Below are positions 8,057 to 16,930 of a stretch of DNA of 64,000 nt, one piece after another. The stretch is from Candidatus Pantoea floridensis. Lineage in GTDB: Bacteria > Pseudomonadota > Gammaproteobacteria > Enterobacterales > Enterobacteriaceae. The notes beneath the pieces were generated by a model. It ran no database searches. It saw only the letters and a list, made by a program, of their open reading frames with translations, and was not told the origin of the DNA. The translations under genes and the position numbers were made by a program. Within the stretch, counting starts at the first letter, position 1. Every line of letters starts with the position of its first letter. The stretch lies in assembly GCF_900215435.1 (NCBI RefSeq), contig NZ_OCMY01000002.1:620001-684000 (forward strand). The letters run 5' to 3'.

Positions 8057-8881
8057 ATGACCATGCAAGATGACAACGTGCTCGGTAACTATTTGCGCGA
8101 ACGCCGCCAGCGGCTGGATGCCGCCAAACTGGGTTACCCGCTGCTACGGCGTCGCACGCCGGGCTTGCGTCGCGAAGAGGTGGCCGTGCGCGCCTGAGTC
8201 AGCACGACCTGGTACACATGGCTGGAGCAGGGCAGAGGCGGTGCGCCATCGGAAGAGGTGCTTGAACGCTTAGCCAAAGCGTTAGAGTTGAGCGCCGCCG
8301 AGCGCGACCATCTGTTTTTGCTGGCGCAAAATCGCTTGCCGGGAGTGACATGGCAAGCGGGCGTGGACGTTTCACCGTCGCTGCAGCGTGTGCTTGATAG
8401 CATGGACAATACGCCCGCGCTGATTAAAACCGCCGAGTGGCAAGTCGTTGCGTGGAATCGTGCCGCGACCAAAGTGTTTGTTGATTACGCCGAACTGCCG
8501 CCGGAACAGCGCAATATTTTGCTGATGATGTTCCGCAATGAAGAGATGAAAAAGCGCCTGCCGGATTGGCATCGGGTGACGCGTGGCATGGTGGCAAACT
8601 TCCGTGCGGACGTGGCACGAACAGGGGCGACTGAGCACGTGCGTGCGCTGGTGGAGGAACTCAGTGAGATGAGTGAAACCTTCCGCCAGCTGTGGCTGTC
8701 GCAGGAGGTCAGCCAGCATGGCGAAGGCCTAAAACAGCTGTGGTTGCCCGATGAAGGGGTGCTGGAGCTGGAATACAGTACTTTCGCGGTAGAAGGTAAA
8801 CCGGGTTTAAGTCTGGTGGTGTTCAATCCGCGTCAGCAGCACGATCGCGATTGTGTGGCACGTCTGATGGCGCGTCCGTAG
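8057..8881 (+). pseudogene. XRE/MmyB-type regulator interrupted by an in-frame TGA
   Basis: The frame from ATG 8057 encodes an XRE helix-turn-helix followed by an MmyB-like ligand domain, but codon 47 (8195-8197) is TGA. The text runs LRREEVAVRA-stop-VSTTWYTWLEQG, where this family normally has glycine (GGA or GGG). A single G-to-T change from GGA explains it. Everything after the stop is open and well conserved (VLERLAKALELSAAERDHLF; TAEWQVVAWNRAA) to the TAG at 8879-8881. A GTG at 8258 could restart translation but would lose the DNA-binding domain. It overlaps the convergent HxlR gene by 59 bases. Probably a recent pseudogene, unless the stop is read through or is a sequencing error. Confidence 0.82.
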
Positions 8882-9254
8882 CCGTGCGATAACTCGCTTC
8901 CATTTCATCCAGCGCTGCCTGATTTTCCAGTCCCCACTGATACATCTGCTCAATCGGCGCGGCAAAGGTCTTGCCCAGTGGCGTGAGCCGGTAATCGACT
9001 TTCGGCGGAATGACATCATAAACGTGGCGGGCGATCAGTCCGCGCTGCTCAAGTTCTTTCAGCGTTTGAAAAAGCATCTTTTTCGAAATGCCCTGCAGGC
9101 TGCGCTGCAACTCGCCAGTTCGTGCGCGATGATTCGGCCAGTGGTACAACGCATGCAGCACCATGCTGCTCCATTTCACTGAAAACAAATCCATTAAACG
9201 TCGCGGCGGGGAATCCGCGTAAAAGAACAGTTTTCCGTCAACAATCGCGGGCAT
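8823..9254 (-). CDS. HxlR family transcriptional regulator
   Basis: 143-residue MarR-like winged-helix protein. The ATG at 9252-9254 is chosen since AGAGAGG lies nine bases upstream; an in-frame GTG nine codons earlier has no such signal. The core LMDLFSVKWSSMVLHALYH, LQRSLQGISKKMLFQTLKELEQRGLI and VDYRLTPLGK are diagnostic HxlR segments. The long C-terminal tail after the family domain overlaps the end of the XRE pseudogene on the other strand. It is divergent from a zinc alcohol dehydrogenase 111 bases away. HxlR proteins often respond to aldehydes or oxidants, so it is the likely regulator of that enzyme. Confidence 0.88.
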   Translation of the reverse strand: MPAIVDGKLFFYADSPPRRLMDLFSVKWSSMVLHALYHWPNHRARTGELQRSLQGISKKMLFQTLKELEQRGLIARHVYDVIPPKVDYRLTPLGKTFAAPIEQMYQWGLENQAALDEMEASYRTATDAPSDVPHNRDRAADAD

Positions 9255-9365
9255 TGCTTGCGCCTCTCTTAAGGTCACCAAACGGTAACTACTATCAATT
9301 ATGCACCATGTTCACTATAGTCTGCCGCCTTCAGTTAGCCAAAGCCAGCCCAATTCGGAGGCACG

Positions 9366-10415
9366 ATGAAAATCAATGCATTAGTTGCGCACGACGCGGC
9401 AAAACCGCTCTCTTCCAGCGCGATTACGCTGCGCCCTTTGCAGCAGCAGGACGTTAAAATTGAGATCCTTTATTGCGGCGTATGCCACTCAGATTTACAT
9501 ATGGCACGCAATGAGTGGGCGGTGAGCCGCTATCCGCTGGTGCCCGGCCATGAAATCGTGGGTCGCGTAGTGGAAACGGGCGCAGACGTCATGAATTTCA
9601 AACCGGGTGATGTGGTGGGCGTGGGCGTGATGGTGGATTCCTGTCGCCAATGCCATTTCTGCCAGCAAAAAGAGGAGCAGTATTGCGAATCCGGTTTTGT
9701 TGCCACTTATAACGGCATCGATAAATACACCGGCGACAGTACCTGGGGCGGCTATGCGCAAAATGTTGTGGTCGATCAGCATTTTGTCGTCTCTGTTCCG
9801 CAGGCATTACCGTTAGCGGGTGTCGCTCCGCTGCTGTGCGCGGGAGTAACCGTGTGGTCACCGCTGCGTCATTTTGGTGTGAAAGCCGGTGATAAAGTGG
9901 GTGTAGTGGGTTTGGGCGGCCTGGGACATATGGCGGTTAAACTGGCGAGTGCGATGGGCGCGGAAGTCACGCTGTTCACTACCTCTCCGGCTAAAGGGGA
10001 AGATGCGCTGCGGTTGGGTGCGAAGCGCGTGGTCGTTTCACGTGATGCGCAGCAAATGGCTTCTGCTCAGACCTCGCTGGACTTTATCGTAGACTGCGTG
10101 TCAGCGCCGCACGATCTTGATCCCTATCTGGCCACACTGAAAACCAACGGCCGTTTGGTGCTGGTGGGAATTCCAGAACAGCCGCATCAGTCACCAAACG
10201 TAACGCCGCTAGTGAATCGCCGCCTGAGCATCAGCGGATCGTCGATTGGCAGTATTCAGGAAACGCAGGAGATGTTGGATTTCTGCGGTGAACATAACAT
10301 CACCGCAGATATCGAATTGATTGCGGGTGAAGAGATTGAAACGGCATTTGCAAGAATGTTGAAAGGTGATGTGAAATACCGTTTCGTCATCGACATGCAA
10401 GCCACGCATTGGTAA
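9366..10415 (+). CDS. Zinc-dependent NAD(P) alcohol/aldehyde dehydrogenase (YahK/CAD-like)
   Basis: 349-residue medium-chain dehydrogenase. Catalytic zinc ligands are Cys40-His41 (GVCHSD) and His62-Glu63 (PGHEIVG) plus a later cysteine (LLCAGVTV). The structural zinc site is Cys93, Cys96, Cys99 and Cys107. The cofactor loop is GVVGLGGLGHMAVKLA, and its partner suggests NADP use, as in the YahK/cinnamyl-alcohol dehydrogenase branch that reduces a broad range of aldehydes. The start follows TTCGGAGGCACG. Divergence from an HxlR regulator suggests induction by toxic aldehydes. Substrate range is inferred from family. Confidence 0.88.
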   Translation: MKINALVAHDAAKPLSSSAITLRPLQQQDVKIEILYCGVCHSDLHMARNEWAVSRYPLVPGHEIVGRVVETGADVMNFKPGDVVGVGVMVDSCRQCHFCQQKEEQYCESGFVATYNGIDKYTGDSTWGGYAQNVVVDQHFVVSVPQALPLAGVAPLLCAGVTVWSPLRHFGVKAGDKVGVVGLGGLGHMAVKLASAMGAEVTLFTTSPAKGEDALRLGAKRVVVSRDAQQMASAQTSLDFIVDCVSAPHDLDPYLATLKTNGRLVLVGIPEQPHQSPNVTPLVNRRLSISGSSIGSIQETQEMLDFCGEHNITADIELIAGEEIETAFARMLKGDVKYRFVIDMQATHW

Positions 10416-10441
10416 AAACGTTCGCCGTTAGGCGAGATGCT

Positions 10442-10470
10442 GCGGGCGATTTCAGGCTGAAATCGCCCGC
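10442..10470. terminator. Perfect 13-bp stem hairpin after alcohol dehydrogenase
   Basis: GCGGGCGATTTCA at 10442-10454 pairs perfectly with TGAAATCGCCCGC at 10458-10470 around a three-base loop. It begins 27 bases after the dehydrogenase stop. No T-run follows, so it may stabilise the transcript end rather than terminate intrinsically. Confidence 0.5.
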
Positions 10471-10622
10471 GATTACGCGCTGCAACCGACTGATGCTATT
10501 GAATATCAACAGAATAATAACAATAACTTTCGCCAAAACGATTTATTAGCGTTTCTAGTTACAACATACTGTAGTTATCGTTGTCTCGGCGCGAAGCCTT
10601 GTCTGCATAACCTTATTTTCGG

Positions 10623-10772
10623 TTAGGCAGGCGGAAAGTGGCCCAGCTGCTGGAACATCGTCATCCAGTCTTCCATATGCCACGTAGTGGTCACACGTTC
10701 ACCGTCTAGCAGGTGAAATTCATGCAGTCGCACGCTAATACGACGGCCAGTAGTCGCAATACCCATGAACTC
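10623..10772 (-). pseudogene. C-terminal remnant of a SnoaL-like ester cyclase
   Basis: Read leftwards, this stretch translates as HQGEFMGIATTGRRISVRL, then HEFHLLDGERVTTTWHMEDW, then MTMFQQLG and a stop at 10623-10625. That is the characteristic C-terminal third of SnoaL-like polyketide/ester cyclases (NTF2 fold). Homology ends abruptly near 10770-10780, where a LysR remnant begins on the other strand. The N-terminal two thirds are absent. It is non-functional as a cyclase. Confidence 0.65.
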
Positions 10773-11000
10773 ACCCTGGTGGGGCTCGATCATCCGGCCG
10801 CTCGCGAGGGGATGGATTTAGTGCAGTTTCTCAGCATGAAGCACATTCTGGTCTCGCCCGAGGGCAATCATTACGGTTTGGTGGATGCACAGCTGCGCGA
10901 GCAAGGATTGGCGCGCGACATTGGCCTGACATTACCGAATATGTTTGCCGTTCCCGCACTGCTGCCAGGATACAAACATGCTGGCGTACTTGCCGTAACG
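10770..11000 (+). pseudogene. C-terminal remnant of a LysR-type regulator
   Basis: The plus-strand frame reads LVGLDHPAA, then LVQFLSMKHILVSPEGNHYG and LVDAQLREQGLARDIGLTLP, matching the late substrate-binding domain of LysR regulators such as those of drug- or ester-cyclase operons. The helix-turn-helix half is missing, and the sequence degenerates after PALL. An in-frame ATG at 10713 gives a 119-codon open frame, but its first 19 codons are the antisense of the cyclase remnant. Hence a decayed fragment, not a real small gene. Confidence 0.6.
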
Positions 11001-11037
11001 CGTCACATTCTGCAATCACTTTTTGCTCAATCCGCAA

Positions 11038-11064
11038 TAAACATTTCCTCGCGTGCTCCGATAA
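11038..11064 (+). promoter_or_regulatory. Putative flagellar sigma-28 (FliA) promoter
   Basis: TAAA at 11038-11041, fifteen bases, then TCCGATAA at 11057-11064 matches the FliA consensus TAAA-N15-GCCGATAA at all but one specified base. The chemoreceptor start lies 43 bases downstream, the usual distance for a class 3 flagellar-regulon gene. Confidence 0.65.
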
Positions 11065-11106
11065 CTGCTTAAGAACTTTATAAAAAAATACGCAGGAGTA
11101 GGGAAC

Positions 11107-12942
11107 ATGGGGCTGGTATCCCGATTACGTAACGTGCGCATTACCCGCAAATTGTCGGCAGGATTTGGCATCGTGCTACTGTTAGTGGCGCTGGCGACCG
11201 GCTTGAGCGTGCAGCGCTTTAACGCCATTCATGACATCTATCAGAAAATGAACCTGATTTATGACATCAACATCGACGTGTTCCAGGCCAAAATTAACCG
11301 CCTCAAATATCTTTATGGCGATGACAAATCCGGTCAGGTGATGGCGAACTACGTTAGCCACGCGCAGCAGCTCACCCGCGAAGCCAAACAGCTTTCATGG
11401 ACGCAAGGGGCGCGGGAACGGGTTGATGAACTCGCCACGCATCTCGCCAGCTTTCAAAACAGCATCGGCGCAATGACGCAGGCCACGCAGCAGCTCAATA
11501 GCCTGCGTTCCCAGCTTGATGCGCTGAGCCAGCAGGACATGACCTCTCGTTACACCCAGCTCATCCGCACCCCCGTCATCAATCCCGAACTGACGCAGCA
11601 GATCTACGAGCAACTGTTTGCCATCAGCAACGTACGTGAAGAAGCCTGGGCATTACGTTTTAACGTGAGCGCGACGCTACGTGAAACGCTGGAGAACCAT
11701 GTTCAGCAGGCCGATCGGGGCATGCAAGCATTACTGTCCCAGTTACCGCCGGAACAGCAGGGCGAATTTAACGCCCTGTGGCAGGACACCGAAAAATTCA
11801 AAAACCTCAGCCTGCAAGCGGCGGATGCGTATGGTCAGCTGCGCGCTGCGGAAGATACAGTCAAAGTGGCGGGTGATAAAAGCAGCGCGGCAATCAAACA
11901 GATCATCAGCATCGTTAAAGCGCGCAACGATGAGCTCGCCAACGATTCTGCGACGATGTCGTTGCTGATGGGCGGTTTAGCGATCCTGTTTGGCGTGCTG
12001 GTGGCGTGGTACATCATCCGCCAAATCACCCGGCCAGTGTTCCACAACCTGCAGCTAGCAGAGCGTATCGCCAGCGGCGATCTTAGTTCGCATTTCGCAA
12101 CCGATAGGAAAGATGAGCTGGGTAAATTGACGTCGGCGATGGGACGCATGAACGAGCGATTGCGCAGCATGATTGGCGAAGTGTTGAGCAGCGTCAGCAG
12201 CGTGTCGCAGGCAGCCAGTGCCATCAATCAAGGCAACCTCGATTTATCCTCGCGCACCGAACAACAAGCTGCGGCAGTGGTGCAAACCGCTGCCAGCATG
12301 GAGCAACTGACCGCTACGGTGAAGAACAACGCCGCCAATGCGCGTCAGGCCAGCCAGATTGCCGCGGAAGCCTCGCAAAACGCCAGTAAAGGCGGCATTG
12401 CGGTACGCGATGTGGTGAACACCATGGGTGAAATTTCTGATAGCTCGAAAAAGATTGCTGATATTACTTCAGTCATTAATAGCATCGCTTTCCAGACCAA
12501 TATTCTGGCACTGAATGCCGCGGTAGAAGCCGCCCGCGCTGGTGAGCAGGGACGCGGTTTTGCAGTGGTTGCCAGTGAAGTGCGTAATCTGGCGCAGCGT
12601 AGCGCCGGCGCGGCAAAGGATATTGAGCAACTGATCAGTGAGTCGGTGGGACGTATTAGCAATGGCCACCAGCAGGTAGCACGCGCGGGTGAAACCATGG
12701 ATAAAATCCTCGGCAGTATTGCGCGCGTGAATGAGATCATGGAAGAGATCTCAGCCGCATCGGATGAGCAGAGTCGCGGCATTGAGCAGATCGCGCGCGC
12801 GGTTGGCGAACTGGATACCACCACGCAGCAGAATGCTACGCTGGTCAGCGCCTCTTCTCATTCGGCCAACTCGCTGGAAGAGCATGCGATGATGCTGGAA
12901 CGGTTGGTCGCACAGTTCCGGCTGCAAGGGGTAGGGCAGTAA
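11107..12942 (+). CDS. Methyl-accepting chemotaxis protein
   Basis: 611-residue inner-membrane chemoreceptor. TM1 spans about residues 18-38, a long helical-bundle periplasmic sensor runs to about 280, TM2 ([19 protein letters not shown]) sits near 286-306, then HAMP and a cytoplasmic signalling domain. The hairpin tip region is present ([32 protein letters not shown]), as are glutamine/glutamate methylation-type stretches. The C-terminus lacks the NWETF-type CheR-tethering pentapeptide, so adaptation would rely on other receptors. The start follows CAGGAGTAGGGAAC. The FliA-like promoter upstream ties it to motility. Ligand is unknown. Confidence 0.92.
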   Translation: MGLVSRLRNVRITRKLSAGFGIVLLLVALATGLSVQRFNAIHDIYQKMNLIYDINIDVFQAKINRLKYLYGDDKSGQVMANYVSHAQQLTREAKQLSWTQGARERVDELATHLASFQNSIGAMTQATQQLNSLRSQLDALSQQDMTSRYTQLIRTPVINPELTQQIYEQLFAISNVREEAWALRFNVSATLRETLENHVQQADRGMQALLSQLPPEQQGEFNALWQDTEKFKNLSLQAADAYGQLRAAEDTVKVAGDKSSAAIKQIISIVKARNDELANDSATMSLLMGGLAILFGVLVAWYIIRQITRPVFHNLQLAERIASGDLSSHFATDRKDELGKLTSAMGRMNERLRSMIGEVLSSVSSVSQAASAINQGNLDLSSRTEQQAAAVVQTAASMEQLTATVKNNAANARQASQIAAEASQNASKGGIAVRDVVNTMGEISDSSKKIADITSVINSIAFQTNILALNAAVEAARAGEQGRGFAVVASEVRNLAQRSAGAAKDIEQLISESVGRISNGHQQVARAGETMDKILGSIARVNEIMEEISAASDEQSRGIEQIARAVGELDTTTQQNATLVSASSHSANSLEEHAMMLERLVAQFRLQGVGQ

Positions 12943-12951
12943 AACCCTTAA

Positions 12952-12987
12952 GGTGGAGATCGATGCAGTTCGATTTCCACCGTTTTA
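12952..12987 (+). terminator. Rho-independent terminator after chemoreceptor
   Basis: GGTGGAGATCGA at 12952-12963 pairs with TCGATTTCCACC at 12970-12981 with one G:T-type mismatch position, six-base loop, then GTTTTA. It begins nine bases after the chemoreceptor stop. Confidence 0.7.
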
Positions 12988-13089
12988 CTTGAGCGGTGAA
13001 GTGCAAGGTGAATATTCTTAAAATAAAGCGATCCGCTGATAACTTTTCCCGTTAAACTGCTGATCTTGTCGACCTGATACTTCACGTGC

Positions 13090-14166
13090 ATGAGCTACTA
13101 CTCACCAGACGATAACCACCTTAAGCGGCGCTCTCAACGCTTCGTCCGCCGCATGTTCATCATGCGCCAGCTCGGCACGATTTTATGTTTTTTCCCAATT
13201 CTCTCGGTCCTGATGGAGATGCAACGCGATCTAGCGTTTAGCGCGCTGTTATTTGTGAATGCTTTCCTCTGGCCATGGCTGGCTTATCGTCGGGCGTCGG
13301 CGGCTGAAGATTCCACCACCACAGAGCGCCATAATTTAACGCTCGATGCCGCATTCGGCGGTATCTGGGTTGCGCTCATGGCGCTGAGCCCGCTGCCTTC
13401 ATTTATCATCATGGCGGTGTTGGCATCGGATCGTTATGCCGCAGGGGGACCAGCCCAGCTGATTGCGGCGATGCAGGCCTTTCTCTGTGCGTTTGTCATG
13501 GTGTGGCTGGTAGATGGCGCGGGGGTAAATCTGACGTTTAGCATGCAAACCGTCTGGTTGACGTTACCCCTGGCAACGAGCTATATGCTGGTGCTCAGCG
13601 TGGCGTCGTACAATCTCACCTGGCAGCTGCGCCAGCGTAATCGCGAGCTGGAGCGTATTGCGCTGATGGATCCCGGCCTGGAGATCCCAAATCGGCGTCT
13701 GTTCGAGCGTCGCCTCGAAAGCGAATTTCTCAGCACGCGCCGTGGCGACAGCGCCGCCTATTTGCTGCTGATGGATCTCGATTACTTTAAATCGGTCAAC
13801 GATACGTGGGGCCACGAAGCCGGAGATTTCCTGCTGGCGGAGATCTCCGCACTGCTGCGCAATCAGGTGGGTTTGCTGGATATTCCGGCACGCTTTGGCG
13901 GCGATGAATTGGGCGTGATTGTGCATCACGCCACTGACGAATCGATCGTATTACTGGCAGAACGGCTTAAAGAGAAAATCGCCCAGGTGCGTTTACCGGC
14001 GTCGGCGGAGTTTCGCTGCTCGGTGAGTATTGGCATCGCCTCGGCGGCTAATGCTGAGACGATGCGCCACTGGCTCAGTCACGCCGATGAAGCGTTGTAT
14101 GAGGTGAAGCGTGCCGGACGCAACGGCGTGCGTTTATGGCAACCCTCGCTGGCCGGCGCGGCCTGA
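13090..14166 (+). CDS. MASE2-GGDEF protein, probable diguanylate cyclase (AdrA/DgcC-like layout)
   Basis: 358-residue membrane protein. Residues about 15-180 form a MASE2 sensor with several membrane segments (RFVRRMFIMRQLGTILCFFP, FVNAFLWPWLAY, IWVALMAL), followed by a GGDEF domain from about 195. The active-site loop is RFGGDELGVIV, with Leu replacing Phe. The usual LTGLPNRR is replaced by LEIPNRR, and the inhibitory I-site RxxD position reads GLLD. The MDLDYFKSVNDTWGHEAGD metal/nucleotide segment is intact. It may make c-di-GMP without product inhibition or have reduced activity. Overall organisation matches E. coli AdrA, which stimulates cellulose synthesis. Confidence 0.85.
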   Translation: MSYYSPDDNHLKRRSQRFVRRMFIMRQLGTILCFFPILSVLMEMQRDLAFSALLFVNAFLWPWLAYRRASAAEDSTTTERHNLTLDAAFGGIWVALMALSPLPSFIIMAVLASDRYAAGGPAQLIAAMQAFLCAFVMVWLVDGAGVNLTFSMQTVWLTLPLATSYMLVLSVASYNLTWQLRQRNRELERIALMDPGLEIPNRRLFERRLESEFLSTRRGDSAAYLLLMDLDYFKSVNDTWGHEAGDFLLAEISALLRNQVGLLDIPARFGGDELGVIVHHATDESIVLLAERLKEKIAQVRLPASAEFRCSVSIGIASAANAETMRHWLSHADEALYEVKRAGRNGVRLWQPSLAGAA

Positions 14167-14319
14167 ATCCCGCATGCGTTTAACGCGCACGCTACAGCAT
14201 TGCTCTGTATTACCGTAAGAACGCCATTTTTGGCGTAATGCTGCCATCGCATAGAGGTGGCCCATTTTCCATCAAATGATAAGGTTAGGTTTCCATGAAC
14301 CTTATAAGCAGGAACGAAC
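14167..14319. repeat. Degenerate repeat remnants between DGC and GNAT genes
   Basis: ACGCCATTTTTGGCGTAATG at 14221-14240 forms a small dyad (ACGCCA/TGGCGT) and shares the CATTACGCCATTTTTGGC theme of the element near 7035. GCATGCGTTTAACGCGCACG at 14172-14191 resembles a decayed copy of the GGTGCGCAT palindrome. No gene is visible. Confidence 0.35.
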
Positions 14320-14787
14320 GTGAGTATTTCAGAGAAATATGAATGGCATAAGGATAACTACCTGGTAAGTACAGACAGGGAAAAACTTGACGTGCAGGCT
14401 ATCCATCGCTATCTGACGAGATCCTCGTGGGCTAAAGGCATTAATCTGGCTGTTGTCAGCGCATCAATTGAAAATAGCCTTAACTTTGGTGTTTATCATG
14501 ATGGAACCCAGATAGGTTTCGCTCGTTTGATAACCGATTATGCTACGTTCGCTTACCTTTGCGATGTCTACGTTCTTGAAGAATATCAGGGTGAGGGGCT
14601 GGGAAGATGGGTGATGGAATGCATACATCATCATCCAGTATTTGAGCAACTACGCCGGATCATGCTGTTCACAACAACAGCGCCCTGGCTCTATGAAAAG
14701 TTTGGCTACGAGCCTGTGAATCGGGAAAACTATGCATGGACTATCACCCGGCCAGATATTTATGCCAATGAAAATAAGCGTGATTGA
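14320..14787 (+). CDS. GNAT family N-acetyltransferase
   Basis: 155-residue acetyltransferase starting at GTG 14320 behind AGGAACG. The acetyl-CoA-binding motif A is VYVLEEYQGEGLGRWVMECI (Q/RxxGxG/A type as QGEGLG). The upstream strands (IGFARLITDYATFAYLCDVYV) and the closing YEKFGYEPV complete the GNAT fold. Codon use is AT-richer than its neighbours, suggesting separate acquisition. It stands alone; the acceptor substrate is unknown. Confidence 0.85.
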   Translation: MSISEKYEWHKDNYLVSTDREKLDVQAIHRYLTRSSWAKGINLAVVSASIENSLNFGVYHDGTQIGFARLITDYATFAYLCDVYVLEEYQGEGLGRWVMECIHHHPVFEQLRRIMLFTTTAPWLYEKFGYEPVNRENYAWTITRPDIYANENKRD

Positions 14788-14911
14788 CTTACACTGATAT
14801 TCCGTTCACCGCTGGCTTACTCACTCCTGAATAGGCAGCGTCCGCCCTGGTATTAGGGCGGCCACTATTATGCCGCCCAATGTGGAATCCGGCCGGCCAC
14901 AGCGCTTTGCA

Positions 14912-15919
14912 TCATACATGCAAATCAATCACCACCTTCCCGACATGTGCGGCAGATTGCAGATAACGATAAGCTTCCTGCGCTTCAGCAAAAGCAAAAA
15001 CACGATCGATTACAGGTTTAATCGCACTGGTTTCAATCGCCCTGACCGCAGCGCGTAGATCCGCCGTCGAACCGGTATTATTGCCCACGATATTCAACAT
15101 TTTCTGCATAATCGGCAGCACCGGCACCTTTAGCTCTGCCCCGCCCACAAATCCAATCACAAAAATCGTTGCGTTGAAGGCTGCGGCATCGATCGATTTT
15201 GCGAATGTTGCAGCACCAACCGATTCCAGTACCAGGTCTGCGCCATGACCGTTCGTCAGCTTGCGTACCTCAAGTTCCCATTCGGGCTTTTCGTGATAGT
15301 TAATGCCTTCATCGGCGCCCAGCGCTTTAACCCTGGCCAGTTTTTCGTTGGAGGAGGAAAGAATAATCACCCGTGCGCCCGCGGCTTTGGCGTATTGCAG
15401 CGCAAACAGACTCACGCCACCCGTGCCGAGCAGCAAAACAGTGCTGCCAGGCTGAACTTTGCCACGTACGATGGCGTTCCATGCCGTAGTGGCGGCGATA
15501 GGTAACGTTGCGGCCTGCTGCCAGCTGAGTGAATCAGGTATACGCACCAGCGAATCAGCGGGCACCACAGCGAAGTCCGCCAGCCCACCATTGATCGTAA
15601 CACCGCGCAAGGCGTGAAGATGCTGAGGGTGAATCGCGCCAGCATGCCAGCTGTACATCATGCCGGGCACCACTCGTTCGCCGATGTGCCAGTCACTCAC
15701 CCCTGCGCCTAACTCAACAATCTCTCCCGCGCTGTCTGCACCCGGAATAATGGGCTGCGCGAGGGTACCAAACTGACCGGTAGCCAAGGCTAAATCAAGG
15801 TAGTTAAGACTCACCGCATGTTGACGAATCACCACCTCACCATAGGCCGGTTGTGGGCGTGGCAGTTCGCAGAATTTAAGATTGTTAATGGTGGGGGCCG
15901 TTAGCTGAATGGCTTGCAT
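14912..15919 (-). CDS. Zinc-free medium-chain NAD(P)-dependent oxidoreductase
   Basis: 335-residue MDR-family enzyme. The N-terminal catalytic domain has HAVSLNYLDLALATG and PGADSAGEIVELG, where zinc enzymes would carry Cys/His ligands, so this is a zinc-independent quinone-oxidoreductase-like member. The Rossmann loop is LLLGTGGVSLFALQYAKAAG, followed by NEKLARVKALGADEGINY. The C-terminal part GKVVIDLHV is typical. The start follows CAGGAGAACGCT. It is divergent from a LysR regulator 95 bases away, its probable controller. Likely acts on quinones, enones or aldehydes. Confidence 0.85.
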   Translation of the reverse strand: MQAIQLTAPTINNLKFCELPRPQPAYGEVVIRQHAVSLNYLDLALATGQFGTLAQPIIPGADSAGEIVELGAGVSDWHIGERVVPGMMYSWHAGAIHPQHLHALRGVTINGGLADFAVVPADSLVRIPDSLSWQQAATLPIAATTAWNAIVRGKVQPGSTVLLLGTGGVSLFALQYAKAAGARVIILSSSNEKLARVKALGADEGINYHEKPEWELEVRKLTNGHGADLVLESVGAATFAKSIDAAAFNATIFVIGFVGGAELKVPVLPIMQKMLNIVGNNTGSTADLRAAVRAIETSAIKPVIDRVFAFAEAQEAYRYLQSAAHVGKVVIDLHV

Positions 15920-15939
15920 AGCGTTCTCCTGTTAAATAA

Positions 15940-16003
15940 GTGCAACCAGTGTGTGGTATAAACAGACGCTATAATTGATGCCAAAACCAAATAACTGTTG
16001 CAC
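15940..16003. promoter_or_regulatory. Divergent LysR/MDR promoter region
   Basis: GTGCAAC at 15940-15946 and its inverse GTTGCAC at 15997-16003 lie 50 bases apart in the 95-base gap between the two starts. This spacing could hold a LysR tetramer across two sites, but support is only symmetry and position. Confidence 0.25.
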
Positions 16004-16014
16004 AGGGAGCAAGA

Positions 16015-16917
16015 ATGCAGGATGACGATTTCCGTCAGCGCGAAGCTTTTTTAGCGGTGGTACGTGCCGGGAGTTTTAGTGCAGGGGCACGCGCGTTGGG
16101 ACGTGATGTTTCGGTCATTTCCCGCCGTATCGCTGCGTTAGAGAAACGTCTCGGTATTCGTCTCATCGAACGTACCACGCGTCGCATCCGACCCACAGAA
16201 GAAGGCCAGCGCTATCGGCATAAAATAGAGTTAGCCGATGAAATGCTGCGTGAAGCGGAAGAAGAAGCGCGTGCGTTGGCAGCCCGCCCGGCGGGTACTA
16301 TTCGTCTAACGGTACCCGCATCCTTTGGACGAAGCTGGGTCGTGCATGCGCTACCGGGCTTTTTACAGGCTTATCCTGATATCCGCATTGTGCTGAATTG
16401 CAGCGACCGCTATGTCGATCTACTGGGTGACAATTTTGATATGGCGATCCGTATTGGTGTCCTTACGGATAGCAGGCTGGTTGCGCGCAAGTTGGCGGAC
16501 ACCCGACGCATACTGTGCGTTGCGCCAGCGTATCTGCAGCAGCATCCCGTGTTAGCGCACCCGCAGGATCTTCGTCAGCACGATTGTCTGGGATTCACGC
16601 CGATGCACAGTTGGCCAGAATGGCGACTGGAAAAAGAGGGCCAACAGATCGCAGTCCCGGTGCAAACACGTTATGAGAGTGATGAGATGGATGCGCTGAT
16701 CCTGGCCGCTCAGGCGGGTATGGGCGTGTTGCTGGCGGCCAACTGGCTGGTACAAAAAGAGTTGGCCGAGGGATCGTTAGTGCCGGTAATGTCGGACTGG
16801 CAGGCGATTGGGGAAGATGGCGTCTGGTTGATGAAGCCTTCCAGCCAGTTACAGTCAGCGAAGATTGGTGCATTAACTGAGTGGCTGGTCGCGTGGTTTG
16901 CTGTCCCACGCTGGTGA
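16015..16917 (+). CDS. LysR family transcriptional regulator
   Basis: 300-residue regulator. Residues about 7-65 hold the winged helix-turn-helix (AFLAVVRAGSFSAGARALGR, then SVISRRIAALEKRLGIRLIE), and residues about 95-295 the type 2 periplasmic-binding-like effector domain (GTIRLTVPASFGRSWVVHAL). This belongs to the CrgA/YafC-like subgroup that usually controls an adjacent oxidoreductase. The start follows GGGAGCAAG. It is divergent from the zinc-free oxidoreductase and probably activates or represses it. Confidence 0.92.
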   Translation: MQDDDFRQREAFLAVVRAGSFSAGARALGRDVSVISRRIAALEKRLGIRLIERTTRRIRPTEEGQRYRHKIELADEMLREAEEEARALAARPAGTIRLTVPASFGRSWVVHALPGFLQAYPDIRIVLNCSDRYVDLLGDNFDMAIRIGVLTDSRLVARKLADTRRILCVAPAYLQQHPVLAHPQDLRQHDCLGFTPMHSWPEWRLEKEGQQIAVPVQTRYESDEMDALILAAQAGMGVLLAANWLVQKELAEGSLVPVMSDWQAIGEDGVWLMKPSSQLQSAKIGALTEWLVAWFAVPRW

Positions 16918-16930
16918 AGAGGGCGGGCGC

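Noticed and set aside
8195..8197. TGA in XRE gene as a selenocysteine codon
   Set aside because: The family has glycine here in a DNA-binding helix, not a redox site, and a one-base change from GGA explains it.
8258..8881. GTG-started 207-codon gene
   Set aside because: It is the intact rear part of the interrupted XRE regulator; the GTG has no properly spaced ribosome-binding site.
10713..11072. 119-codon gene upstream of the chemoreceptor
   Set aside because: Its front is antisense to a cyclase remnant and its body is a LysR C-terminal fragment.
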